Below, one piece after another: positions 7,113 to 14,750 of a stretch of 31,413 nt of DNA (position 1 is the stretch's first letter; every line of letters starts with the position of its first letter). The position numbers and the translations under genes were made by a program. A model generated the notes under the pieces. That model did no database searches, was not told the DNA's origin, and saw only the letters and a list, made by a program, of their open reading frames with translations. This DNA comes from Lachnospiraceae bacterium (GTDB lineage: Bacteria; Bacillota; Clostridia; Lachnospirales; Lachnospiraceae): positions 1 to 31,413 of the forward strand of contig CAAFVW010000147.1 in the NCBI GenBank assembly GCA_900766575.1, written 5' to 3'.

Positions 7113-9353
7113 CTACATGAGCTCCGTATCTTCCATGCGTTCTTCCACAAAATGATTCAGTTTCACAAAAGGAATCCGGATCACCAGTCCGATCAGCAAT
7201 CCCTCTATCATAAACAGAATCAGCTTTGCCAGTGCTTCCATATAAGCAGTACCGTACATGCCGGCCAATGCTTCTCTCATTGCCCGGATGGCATAGGGGA
7301 AGGGGAAGAAGATGTATATCTTCTGGTAAGTATCCGGCAGCAGCTCGATGGGGAACGTGCCGCTGGACCCTGCGATCTGCAATACCATGACAATGACGCA
7401 GACAGCCTTACCCACATCCCCGAACGCTAATGTCAGAGAATATATTAACAGGGAAAATGCCGTCGCGGTAAAGCTTGCCGCCAGGAAAAACAACCCCGGT
7501 TCCACAATGTTTACTTTTAACAGCCACAGGTCTCCGGCTACAATGATTGCTGCCTGGATCTGGGCCAACAATAAGAACAACAGATATCTTCCAAAATACA
7601 ACTGATAACTCTGTACGTTTTCCAGTCCCTTCGGAGAGGCTTTTACCTTAACCAGCGCTACCAGAATTGTGGAGCCTACCCAGATGGCCAGTGTGGAATA
7701 AAACGGTGTCATGGCTGAGCCATAAGTCGCCACCGGGTACATGGCAATGGTCTCCATGGTCACGGGAGATGCAAAGTACGCTCCCAGGCTGTCCGGGTCT
7801 CCGCCGAGGAAACGCACCAGAATATCCATCATTTCCTCTTCCGAAGCACCATCCATCTTCTCTGTCAGATCTGTGATCCTGGCACTGATGTTGTCTACTA
7901 CATCCTTGATCTGGCCCAGGCTCTCACTGGTTCCGGTCACAGTATCCCCGACACCTTCCATAACAACACCCACATTTTTCACGGTGTTGCTCAGAGTATT
8001 CACCAGATTTGTTACCTGATTCAGAGAATCTGACATATTTGTCAGAACTTTCTGCATCTGGGGCACCAGATTATTCTTATAGATTCCCTGTAAATTGTTT
8101 ACAGAAGTCTCACAACTGTCAATGACACTCCTCATATTATTCATGGCATTATTGACATTGACTCTTGCTTTCTCCGCCGCCTGCTCGTCCGTAGACTCCA
8201 GCACACTGCCCACCACGGTATTCATCAGGTCCAGCTCCTTCTGCATGGCCTTCAGCGCTTCAATAGCAGCATCCGTCACTACGCCGCCAGCGAGATCGCC
8301 GCTGATGTTGCCGCCAATACCGCTTCCGTTATTACCATCACTCGCTGCATTGCCGTCAGAAACACTTTCCAGCTTCTGCTGCACAAGGGCGGCGAGCAGA
8401 TCGTTCACCTGCCCGTTCAGGGTATTGGTATCTCTTGCCACCTGATTCAGATTTCTCGTCATCTGCGCGGTATCCTCTGCCAGTTTACTCTCATCCAGCG
8501 CTTTTTTGATACTTTCCAGAGAGCTGTTGATATTGCTCATGGAAGTATCAATATGATTGCTGAAATTTTCCAGCGTATCTCTGGAAGCGGACAGATTCTG
8601 ACTGCTCTGGTTCAAACTGGCAGTTGTATTGTCCAGCTTCTTCTGCATCGTGGGAATCTCATAATTCACATGAGTGATGGCTGCCTCCAGCCGCGCATTG
8701 CCAGCCTGGAAGGAATCGATCATAGCGCTGTACTCCTTCAGGTTATCGTTCAGATCCTCCAGTTTGGAACGGAGTTCTTCCACATAGCTGTCACCCTGTA
8801 CCTCATCCGATACGGAATTTCCCTCTTCAAATACGGTGGTCGCAGCTACTTTAATAAAGGTCTCGTTGATGGTATTCTGCAGTGTTCCCGCTACTGTATC
8901 CGTGATCTTGGTGGCAATGGCATTACTCTTCTGGTTCTGATAATAGATCAGTGCCGGATTTTCAAAATCATCGGAAAATGCATTGTACATACTATAAGTA
9001 AATTTATCCGTAATGACGATGGCAGCATAGTATTTTCCCGCTTCCACACCTTCCAGAGCCTCTTCCTCGGTATCCAGAAAGGTCCACTTGACACTGGTGT
9101 TGGAATGCAGGCTGTCCAATACGGATTCTCCCATATTTACCACGGATCCATCTTTCAGCGTATAGTCCTGGTCCAGAGATACCACCGCTACCGGTATTCC
9201 GCCAGTATTGGCATAGGGATCCCAGTTGGCAAATATATTAAACCAGGCATACAGTGACGGTATCACACACAATCCAATAATGATAATCAGTGCAAACGGC
9301 TGTCTGACCAGTTTTTTCAAATCTCCGGTAAAAATCTTCCAAATATTTTTCAT
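7113..9353 (-). CDS. YhgE/Pip-family membrane protein (second of the pair)
   Basis: A 746-residue paralogue of the gene at 4544, and the first gene of its operon. It has the same plan: an N-terminal membrane helix with LYAWFNIFANWDPY, a long external region with many Asn/Gln/Ser heptads (coiled coil), and about five C-terminal helices including GSSGTFPIELLP. The external region contains a Gly/Ser/Asn-rich flexible insert around residues 335-355 that the other copy lacks. The ends are clearly similar and the middle is diverged, as if the two have different external partners. The ATG at 9353 has only a weak AGAAG ribosome site; a GAGGAG lies 14 bases upstream. A promoter lies at 9446-9474. Function unknown; transport or surface assembly is plausible. 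Confidence 0.9.
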   Translation of the reverse strand: MKNIWKIFTGDLKKLVRQPFALIIIIGLCVIPSLYAWFNIFANWDPYANTGGIPVAVVSLDQDYTLKDGSVVNMGESVLDSLHSNTSVKWTFLDTEEEALEGVEAGKYYAAIVITDKFTYSMYNAFSDDFENPALIYYQNQKSNAIATKITDTVAGTLQNTINETFIKVAATTVFEEGNSVSDEVQGDSYVEELRSKLEDLNDNLKEYSAMIDSFQAGNARLEAAITHVNYEIPTMQKKLDNTTASLNQSSQNLSASRDTLENFSNHIDTSMSNINSSLESIKKALDESKLAEDTAQMTRNLNQVARDTNTLNGQVNDLLAALVQQKLESVSDGNAASDGNNGSGIGGNISGDLAGGVVTDAAIEALKAMQKELDLMNTVVGSVLESTDEQAAEKARVNVNNAMNNMRSVIDSCETSVNNLQGIYKNNLVPQMQKVLTNMSDSLNQVTNLVNTLSNTVKNVGVVMEGVGDTVTGTSESLGQIKDVVDNISARITDLTEKMDGASEEEMMDILVRFLGGDPDSLGAYFASPVTMETIAMYPVATYGSAMTPFYSTLAIWVGSTILVALVKVKASPKGLENVQSYQLYFGRYLLFLLLAQIQAAIIVAGDLWLLKVNIVEPGLFFLAASFTATAFSLLIYSLTLAFGDVGKAVCVIVMVLQIAGSSGTFPIELLPDTYQKIYIFFPFPYAIRAMREALAGMYGTAYMEALAKLILFMIEGLLIGLVIRIPFVKLNHFVEERMEDTELM

Positions 9354-9445
9354 GTGACTTCTAATGACTCCTCATCCGTATCCATTCTGTCTGTTTTCTG
9401 TCTTTCTCTGCGGTTTTACGCGACACAGACTGCATAACTATCTGA

Positions 9446-9474
9446 ATTGTAAGCGTTTCTGCCCATTCTGTCAA
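9446..9474 (-). promoter_or_regulatory. Sigma-A promoter of the yhgE-prmA-rsmE-nifS-thiI run
   Basis: On the minus strand TTGACA (complement of 9469-9474) and TACAAT (complement of 9446-9451) are separated by exactly 17 bases. The predicted start is near 9439, giving a leader of about 85 bases. Confidence 0.8.
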
Positions 9475-9522
9475 ACCATTCCCCCATAAGCCCTACAGAA
9501 TGATTAGATTGTAGTAACCAAT

Positions 9523-9575
9523 AAAAAAGTGGAACAACCTCTTCCGGTGCACAGGCACCATCGAAGTTTTCCACT
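9523..9575 (-). terminator. Terminator after dnaJ
   Basis: AGTGGAA (9528-9534) pairs with TTCCACT (9569-9575), and an inner GGTGC/GCACC hairpin (9546-9550 with 9555-9559) sits in the loop. On the minus strand the stem runs into six T residues (complement of 9523-9528). It separates the chaperone operon from the YhgE operon. Confidence 0.8.
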
Positions 9576-9609
9576 CTTTTTGAATTCATAGATAACTTAT
9601 CGTTCTATA

Positions 9610-10791
9610 CTATTTCCAGAACTTTTTCTTCTTGCCGTCCTTGGGGTCTTTCTCCTTACTGTCCCCGGCTCCTGCTTCCGTTGCATTTTTAACTGCATTC
9701 AGGGAATCTCCGGTCAACGCATCAAACTGTTTCAACAGTTCTTTTGCTTCCGGCTTTAATTTATCCGGTGTCTGAACAACCAATGTCACATAATGGTCAC
9801 CGCGGACGTCTTTGTTTCTCCAGGAAGGAACGCCCTTGCCGCGCAGACGGATCTTCGTATCGGTCTGGGTTCCGGCCTTCACATCATATACCACCTTGCC
9901 GTCTACGGTATCAATCAATACTTCACCGCCCAGCGCTGCCACTGCAAAGGAAATGGGAACGGTAGAGAAAATATCGAAGTCCTGTCTCTGGAAGATCGGA
10001 TGACGGCCAACGATCACTTCTACCAGCACATCACCTCTGGGGCCACCGTTGACACCCGGTTCACCCAGTCCAGGCATACGGGTGGACTGACCGTTATCGA
10101 TACCGGCGGGAATATCCACCGCATACCGCTTCTTCATAGGAATATAACCGGTGCCGCGGCAATCCGGACACTTCTCTTTGATCACCTTACCAGTACCCTG
10201 ACAGTCAGGACAGGTCTGTACATTACGTACCGTACCAAAGAAAGACTGCTGGGTAAATACCACCTGTCCTTTACCTCCACACTTGGTACAGGTCTCAGGA
10301 CTGGTTCCGGGCTTCGCGCCGGAGCCGTTACAGGTCTTACAGGTCTCTTTTACCGTAAGGTCGATCTCTTTCTTACAGCCGAAGACCGCTTCCTCAAACG
10401 TGATATGAACGCTGGTACGGATGTTGGCTCCCTTCATGGGACCGTTATTTCTGGCACCTCTGCTTCTTCCGCCGCCGAAAATGTCTCCGAAGATGTCTCC
10501 GAAAATATCTCCGAAGTCAGCACCGTTGAAGTCAAATCCACCGGCACCACCGGCGCCGCCGTCAAATGCAGCATGACCATACTGATCATACTGGCGTCTC
10601 TTCTCGGGATCACTCAGCACGGCATAAGCCTCGGAAGCTTCTTTAAATTTCTGTTCTGCATCCTTGTCTCCGGGGTTCATGTCGGGATGGTATTTTTTCG
10701 CCAGTACCCGGTATGCTTTTTTAATTGCAGCATCATCTGCATTCTTATCTACACCGAGGACCTCGTAATAGTCTCTCTTCTGCTCTGCCAT
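9610..10791 (-). CDS. dnaJ: Chaperone DnaJ (Hsp40)
   Basis: DnaJ delivers unfolded clients to DnaK and stimulates its ATPase. The 393-residue protein has the J domain with HPD at 35-37. A Gly/Phe-rich linker follows that contains three tandem GDIF units. Then come four CxxCxGxG zinc repeats (CKTCNGSG, CTKCGGKG, CPDCQGTG, CPDCRGTG), the substrate-binding domains, and a Lys-rich tail (GKKKKFWK). It is a complete type I DnaJ. It is last in the hrcA-grpE-dnaK-dnaJ order but is separated from dnaK by 140 bases that hold a separate promoter and a leader hairpin, so it is probably expressed both with the operon and alone. Confidence 0.98.
   Translation of the reverse strand: MAEQKRDYYEVLGVDKNADDAAIKKAYRVLAKKYHPDMNPGDKDAEQKFKEASEAYAVLSDPEKRRQYDQYGHAAFDGGAGGAGGFDFNGADFGDIFGDIFGDIFGGGRSRGARNNGPMKGANIRTSVHITFEEAVFGCKKEIDLTVKETCKTCNGSGAKPGTSPETCTKCGGKGQVVFTQQSFFGTVRNVQTCPDCQGTGKVIKEKCPDCRGTGYIPMKKRYAVDIPAGIDNGQSTRMPGLGEPGVNGGPRGDVLVEVIVGRHPIFQRQDFDIFSTVPISFAVAALGGEVLIDTVDGKVVYDVKAGTQTDTKIRLRGKGVPSWRNKDVRGDHYVTLVVQTPDKLKPEAKELLKQFDALTGDSLNAVKNATEAGAGDSKEKDPKDGKKKKFWK
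10475..10515 (-). repeat. 12-base tandem repeat encoding GDIF units in dnaJ
   Basis: About three copies of a CCGAARATRTCT-like unit with a period of 12 bases encode three GDIF units in the Gly/Phe linker of DnaJ. Third-position differences show the copies are not freshly duplicated. Copy number in such a flexible linker may vary between strains. Confidence 0.6.
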
Positions 10792-10828
10792 TTTTGCACC
10801 TCTGTCATTTAAATCTAAAAACGGTTAT

Positions 10829-10858
10829 GCACAGGGCAAGCTTCCGCATACCCTGTGC
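10829..10858 (-). other. Hairpin in the dnaJ leader
   Basis: GCACAGGG (10829-10836) and CCCTGTGC (10851-10858) form a perfect 8-pair stem with a 14-base loop in the dnaK-dnaJ gap. On the minus strand a five-T run follows after six unpaired bases, so it is only a partial terminator. It could attenuate read-through from dnaK or stabilise or process the dnaJ transcript. Confidence 0.45.
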
Positions 10859-10896
10859 CCCCTGTTATTCGCAATCACTGTTACACAGCATTTACT

Positions 10897-10925
10897 GTTA
10901 TACCACGATTTGCGTTATTTGTGAA
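10897..10925 (-). promoter_or_regulatory. Separate sigma-A promoter for dnaJ
   Basis: On the minus strand TTCACA (complement of 10920-10925) and TATAAC (complement of 10897-10902) are 17 bases apart. The -10 is extended by TG (TGGTATAAC). It begins seven bases past the dnaK stop. No CIRCE lies nearby, so expression from it should not depend on HrcA. Confidence 0.7.
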
Positions 10926-10931
10926 GTTTAA

Positions 10932-12809
10932 TTATACTTCTCTGAAATCTCCATCGATGACATCATCATCTGCGGAAGAACCTGCGTTGCCGCCAGCCTG
11001 TGCATTCATATCAGGACCTGCGCCCTGTGCACCCTGCTGTGCCTGAGCAGCCTGCTCATACATCTTGGTGAATACGGACTGTGCACTCTGGGTCAGTTTC
11101 TCTTTTGCAGCTTTCAGCTCATCAACATCGCTGTCGCTCATCTCCTGATCCTTGGTTCTCTCCAGAATAGCCTTTACAGCTTCCAGATCAGCCTGTACCT
11201 GAGTCTTGTCGCTCTCAGGAACCTTGTCACCTACTTCGTTCAGAGCCTTCTCGGTCTGGAATACGAAGGAATCAGCTTCGTTTCTGGCCTCGATAGCTTC
11301 TTTACGCTTCTTATCCTGTGCCTCGAACTCAGCTGCTTCCTTGACAGCCTTGTCGATGTCAGCATCGGACATATTGGAGCCTGCGGTGATGGTGATATGC
11401 TGTTCCTTACCAGTACCCAGATCCTTAGCGGATACATTTACGATACCGTTAGCATCGATATCGAAAGTAACCTCGATCTGAGGGATTCCTCTGGGAGCAG
11501 GAGCAATACCATCCAGGCGGAACTGTCCGAGGGACTTGTTATCCTTAGCAAACTGACGCTCACCCTGTACTACGTTGATATCTACAGCAGTCTGGTTATC
11601 AGCTGCGGTGGAGAAGATCTGGCTCTTCTTGGTAGGAATGGTCGTATTTCTCTCGATCAGTCTGGTAGCAACACCACCCATGGTCTCGATGGACAGAGAC
11701 AGAGGAGTTACATCCAGAAGAAGGATATCGCCGGCACCTGCATCACCTGCAAGCTTACCACCCTGGATAGAAGCACCGATTGCTACGCACTCATCAGGGT
11801 TCAGGGACTTGCTGGGCTCTTTACCGGTTAAAGCTCTTACCTTATCCTGTACAGCAGGGATACGTGTAGAACCACCTACTAACAGTACCTGGCCCAGATC
11901 GGAATAGTTCAGGCCTGCATCCTTCATAGCGTTCTGTACAGGGATTGCAGTCTTGTCAACCAGATCTCTGGTCAGTTCATCGAACTTTGCACGAGTCAGG
12001 TTCATATCGAAATGCTTAGGTCCCTCAGCGGTTGCAGTGATGAAAGGAAGGTTAATGTTGGTGGTCATTGCGCTGGACAGCTCTTTCTTAGCCTTCTCAG
12101 CTGCTTCCTTCAGTCTCTGCATAGCCATCTTATCACCAGACAGGTCTACGCCCTCTGCTTTCTTGAACTCATCCAGCATCCACTGAATGATCTTGTTATC
12201 AAAATCATCACCGCCAAGGTGTGTATCACCGTTGGTAGCCAGTACCTCGATGACACCGTCACCGATCTCGATGATAGATACATCGAAGGTACCACCACCA
12301 AGGTCATATACCATGATCTTCTGCTCTTTCTCATTGTCCAGGCCGTAAGCCAGTGCTGCTGCGGTAGGCTCGTTGATGATACGCTTTACATCCAGACCTG
12401 CGATCTTACCGGCATCCTTGGTAGCCTGACGCTGAGCATCGTTGAAGTATGCGGGAACCGTGATAACTGCCTCAGTAACCTTCTCACCCAGATAGCTCTC
12501 TGCATCTGCTTTCAGCTTCTGCAGAATCATTGCGGAGATCTGCTGAGGAGAGTATTTCTTGCCGTCAATCGTACGGCCATGATCCGTACCCATATCTCTC
12601 TTAATGGAAGAAATGGTCTTCTCTGCGTTGGTAACTGCCTGACGCTTTGCAGGCTCACCGACCAGTCTCTCACCGGTCTTGGTAAATGCTACAACAGAGG
12701 GTGTGGTTCTTGCGCCTTCTGTATTAGCGATAACGGTGGGTTTACCACCTTCCATAACAGCTACACAGCTGTTGGTTGTACCTAAGTCAATACCAATAAT
12801 CTTACTCAT
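10932..12809 (-). CDS. dnaK: Chaperone DnaK (Hsp70)
   Basis: DnaK is the ATP-driven cytoplasmic Hsp70 that binds and releases unfolded peptides. The 625-residue protein starts with the phosphate-binding loop GIDLGTTNSCVAVMEGG. It carries VYDLGGGTFDVS (second phosphate loop) and VGGSTRIPAV (adenosine region), the interdomain LLLDVTPLSLS, and a substrate-binding domain followed by a helical lid. The C-terminus has a Gln/Ala/Gly-rich linker and the acidic end DDDVIDGDF. GGAGG lies eight bases before the ATG. It follows grpE by 74 bases in which I see no strong promoter, so it relies on the CIRCE-controlled promoter upstream of hrcA. Confidence 0.99.
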   Translation of the reverse strand: MSKIIGIDLGTTNSCVAVMEGGKPTVIANTEGARTTPSVVAFTKTGERLVGEPAKRQAVTNAEKTISSIKRDMGTDHGRTIDGKKYSPQQISAMILQKLKADAESYLGEKVTEAVITVPAYFNDAQRQATKDAGKIAGLDVKRIINEPTAAALAYGLDNEKEQKIMVYDLGGGTFDVSIIEIGDGVIEVLATNGDTHLGGDDFDNKIIQWMLDEFKKAEGVDLSGDKMAMQRLKEAAEKAKKELSSAMTTNINLPFITATAEGPKHFDMNLTRAKFDELTRDLVDKTAIPVQNAMKDAGLNYSDLGQVLLVGGSTRIPAVQDKVRALTGKEPSKSLNPDECVAIGASIQGGKLAGDAGAGDILLLDVTPLSLSIETMGGVATRLIERNTTIPTKKSQIFSTAADNQTAVDINVVQGERQFAKDNKSLGQFRLDGIAPAPRGIPQIEVTFDIDANGIVNVSAKDLGTGKEQHITITAGSNMSDADIDKAVKEAAEFEAQDKKRKEAIEARNEADSFVFQTEKALNEVGDKVPESDKTQVQADLEAVKAILERTKDQEMSDSDVDELKAAKEKLTQSAQSVFTKMYEQAAQAQQGAQGAGPDMNAQAGGNAGSSADDDVIDGDFREV

Positions 12810-12883
12810 AATATTTTCCTCCTGTCTTTACTCTTTGTTAGCTTTTTTATAGTTTCTATTCTCAAAAATATGTGATAACCAAA

Positions 12884-13498
12884 TTATTGAACAACTCCTA
12901 CCATGCTGTGTCTTACGACCGTGTCGTGATAGGTATAACCTTTTTGAAGTTCCTGTGCAACCACACCGGATTCATATTCATCGCTCTCCACCTGCATCAC
13001 TGCATTGTGAAGATTGGGATCAAATTCCTGTCCCACAGCTTCGATGGGTTTTACTCCGATATTATCCAGTTCCGTCATCAGCTGTTTGTAGATGCGGTTC
13101 ATACCGTCTACGAAAGGATCTTCCTTGCTTTCCTCGGGAACGGTTGCCAGACCTCTTTCAAAATTATCTACTACCGGAAGGATCTTCTCGATCACGCTCT
13201 TAGCACCGGTATCGAACATTGCCTGTTTCTCTTTCTCGGTTCTTTTACGGAAGTTCTCGAATTCTGCCATCTGACGTTTTACTCTGTCCTCCAGCTGATC
13301 GATCTTCTCCTTATAAGCATCTGCTTTCTTATCCAGCTTTGCCTGTTTCTTCGCCGCCTTTTTGTCAGCTCTGCTCACAGGTTCTTCCTTATCTTCTTCC
13401 AGTTCATCCTCTACCTCTTCGATTTCTTCTTCGGTATCGGATACTTCTTTTTCCATTTCATCCAGATGATCCAGATTTTCTTTTTGCTGTTCTGCCAT
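12884..13498 (-). CDS. grpE: Nucleotide exchange factor GrpE
   Basis: GrpE releases ADP from DnaK. The 204-residue protein has an acidic, disordered N-terminus (to about 45), a long Lys/Glu/Ala coiled-coil helix (about 50-100, including AEFENFRKRTEKE), and the C-terminal beta domain with VDNFERGL and GVKPIEAVGQEFDPNLHNAV, a GrpE signature. Length is normal for the family. The start has GAGG five bases upstream and lies 23 bases past the hrcA stop, so it is co-transcribed with hrcA. Confidence 0.97.
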   Translation of the reverse strand: MAEQQKENLDHLDEMEKEVSDTEEEIEEVEDELEEDKEEPVSRADKKAAKKQAKLDKKADAYKEKIDQLEDRVKRQMAEFENFRKRTEKEKQAMFDTGAKSVIEKILPVVDNFERGLATVPEESKEDPFVDGMNRIYKQLMTELDNIGVKPIEAVGQEFDPNLHNAVMQVESDEYESGVVAQELQKGYTYHDTVVRHSMVGVVQ

Positions 13499-13521
13499 TC
13501 TTACCTCATCCTTTCCGAATC

Positions 13522-14550
13522 CTATTCCTTCTTATACAAGTCATCCAACTGATTCTGCACTGTACGCAGCGTTCCGATGACTTTGTCGTAATCCATTCTC
13601 TTGGGTCCGATAATTCCTATCGTTCCCTTCATGCCTTCGCCCAATTCATAAGTAGCGGTGACAACGCTGCAATCCTTCATGCCCTGTACCGGTGTCTCAT
13701 CTCCGATATAGACCTGAATTCCTGTATTGCCCTCGTCTGCCATGGATTCCTGAATCAGTCCCCCCAACTGCTGTTTTTCTTCGAAAGCATTGATCAGTTC
13801 GCTTGCTTTGGACTGGTCTGCCAGTTCCGGATACCGGAAAATGTTATTGGCGCCGCTGGTGTAAATCTCCAGGTCTTCGTCTGCCTTGATGGCATCTGCC
13901 ACAGCATCGATCACCTCACTGACGATCTCACTGTGAATTCCGGCCTGCTGTTTCATCGCTGCGATCATTCCCAGATTGATCTCCTCCATGGACAAGCCAT
14001 TGAGGTGGGTATTCAACAGGATGTTCAGCTTCAGTAATGTTTCATCATCCAGTTCCTGATTCACCGCCAGGATGTTGTTCTTGATCACATTGCCTTCGGC
14101 AACGATCACCGCCAGAATCTGTCCGGCATCTACCCGGGACAACTGGATGAACTTTACCTTATTGTGATGTACCTGCGGAGCACTGATCATTGTGGCGTAT
14201 TGTGTGTTCTGAGCCAGGGTCTTCACTACCTGTTTTAACAGGTTCTCCAGCTTATCCTGTCTCTCCAGGAGCATATCCTTCATCTCATTGACTTCCTGCT
14301 CTCTGGTCGCCATCATGGTATCCACATAGAAGCGGTATCCCTTATCGGAAGGAATTCTTCCTGCGGAAGTGTGCGGCTGTATGATGTAACCCATCTCTTC
14401 CAGATCCGCCATCTCGTTCCGAATGGTTGCCGAGCTTAAATTCAGATCTGTATATTTCGAAATGGTTCTGCTGCCTACCGGCTCTCCCGTTTCCAAGTAG
14501 TTCCGGATAATGGCTTGCAATATAATTGTTTTTCTGTCATCTAATTGCAT
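13522..14550 (-). CDS. hrcA: Heat-inducible transcription repressor HrcA
   Basis: HrcA binds CIRCE and represses class I heat-shock genes; its folding depends on GroEL, which couples repression to chaperone load. The 342-residue protein has an N-terminal winged helix (about 1-75, with SRTISKYTDLNLSSATIRNE and GRIPSDKGYRFYVD), then a GAF-like dimerisation region ending in IGIIGPKRMDY, the family's C-terminal signature. AGGGAG precedes the ATG at seven bases. It is the first gene of hrcA-grpE-dnaK-dnaJ and sits under the CIRCE operator it should bind, so it represses its own synthesis. Confidence 0.97.
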   Translation of the reverse strand: MQLDDRKTIILQAIIRNYLETGEPVGSRTISKYTDLNLSSATIRNEMADLEEMGYIIQPHTSAGRIPSDKGYRFYVDTMMATREQEVNEMKDMLLERQDKLENLLKQVVKTLAQNTQYATMISAPQVHHNKVKFIQLSRVDAGQILAVIVAEGNVIKNNILAVNQELDDETLLKLNILLNTHLNGLSMEEINLGMIAAMKQQAGIHSEIVSEVIDAVADAIKADEDLEIYTSGANNIFRYPELADQSKASELINAFEEKQQLGGLIQESMADEGNTGIQVYIGDETPVQGMKDCSVVTATYELGEGMKGTIGIIGPKRMDYDKVIGTLRTVQNQLDDLYKKE

Positions 14551-14572
14551 TCCATCACTCCCTTTGGGATTA

Positions 14573-14599
14573 TTAGCACTCGTCTAAAAGGAGTGCTAA
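14573..14599 (-). promoter_or_regulatory. CIRCE operator (HrcA binding site)
   Basis: TTAGCACTC (14573-14581), nine spacer bases, GAGTGCTAA (14591-14599): a perfect match to the CIRCE consensus. It lies in the 5' leader just past the -10 of the hrcA promoter, where bound HrcA would block transcription. Confidence 0.97.
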
Positions 14600-14613
14600 C
14601 ATCTTCTTACCCT

Positions 14614-14642
14614 AAAATATCACTATAGGATATTATTGTCAA
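14614..14642 (-). promoter_or_regulatory. Sigma-A promoter of the hrcA operon
   Basis: On the minus strand TTGACA (complement of 14637-14642) and TATTTT (complement of 14614-14619) are separated by 17 bases. The start should fall near 14607, placing CIRCE at about +8. Confidence 0.88.
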
Positions 14643-14686
14643 CTGATTTTCCCGAAAATAATTCTAAACAAATCTAAAGAGATTAT

Positions 14687-14740
14687 AAAAAAACTGCGCA
14701 GAATCAGCCCCGGAAAATCCCGGCACAGCCCTGCGCAGTT
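14687..14740 (-). terminator. Strong terminator after the DUF2142-like gene
   Basis: AACTGCGCAG (14692-14701) pairs perfectly with CTGCGCAGTT (14731-14740), with a CCGG-rich inner hairpin. On the minus strand the stem is followed by an uninterrupted T-run (complement of 14687-14693). It insulates the hrcA promoter from upstream transcription. Confidence 0.9.
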
Positions 14741-14750
14741 ATTATCTTTT

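Noticed and set aside
9793..10812. Plus-strand open frame of 339 codons opposite dnaJ
   Set aside because: It mirrors the strongly conserved dnaJ gene on the other strand, has no ribosome site of note and no recognisable domain. It is a codon-bias shadow.
12012..12785. Plus-strand open frame of 257 codons opposite dnaK
   Set aside because: Antisense shadow of dnaK; Cys/Leu-rich composition typical of reverse-strand translations.
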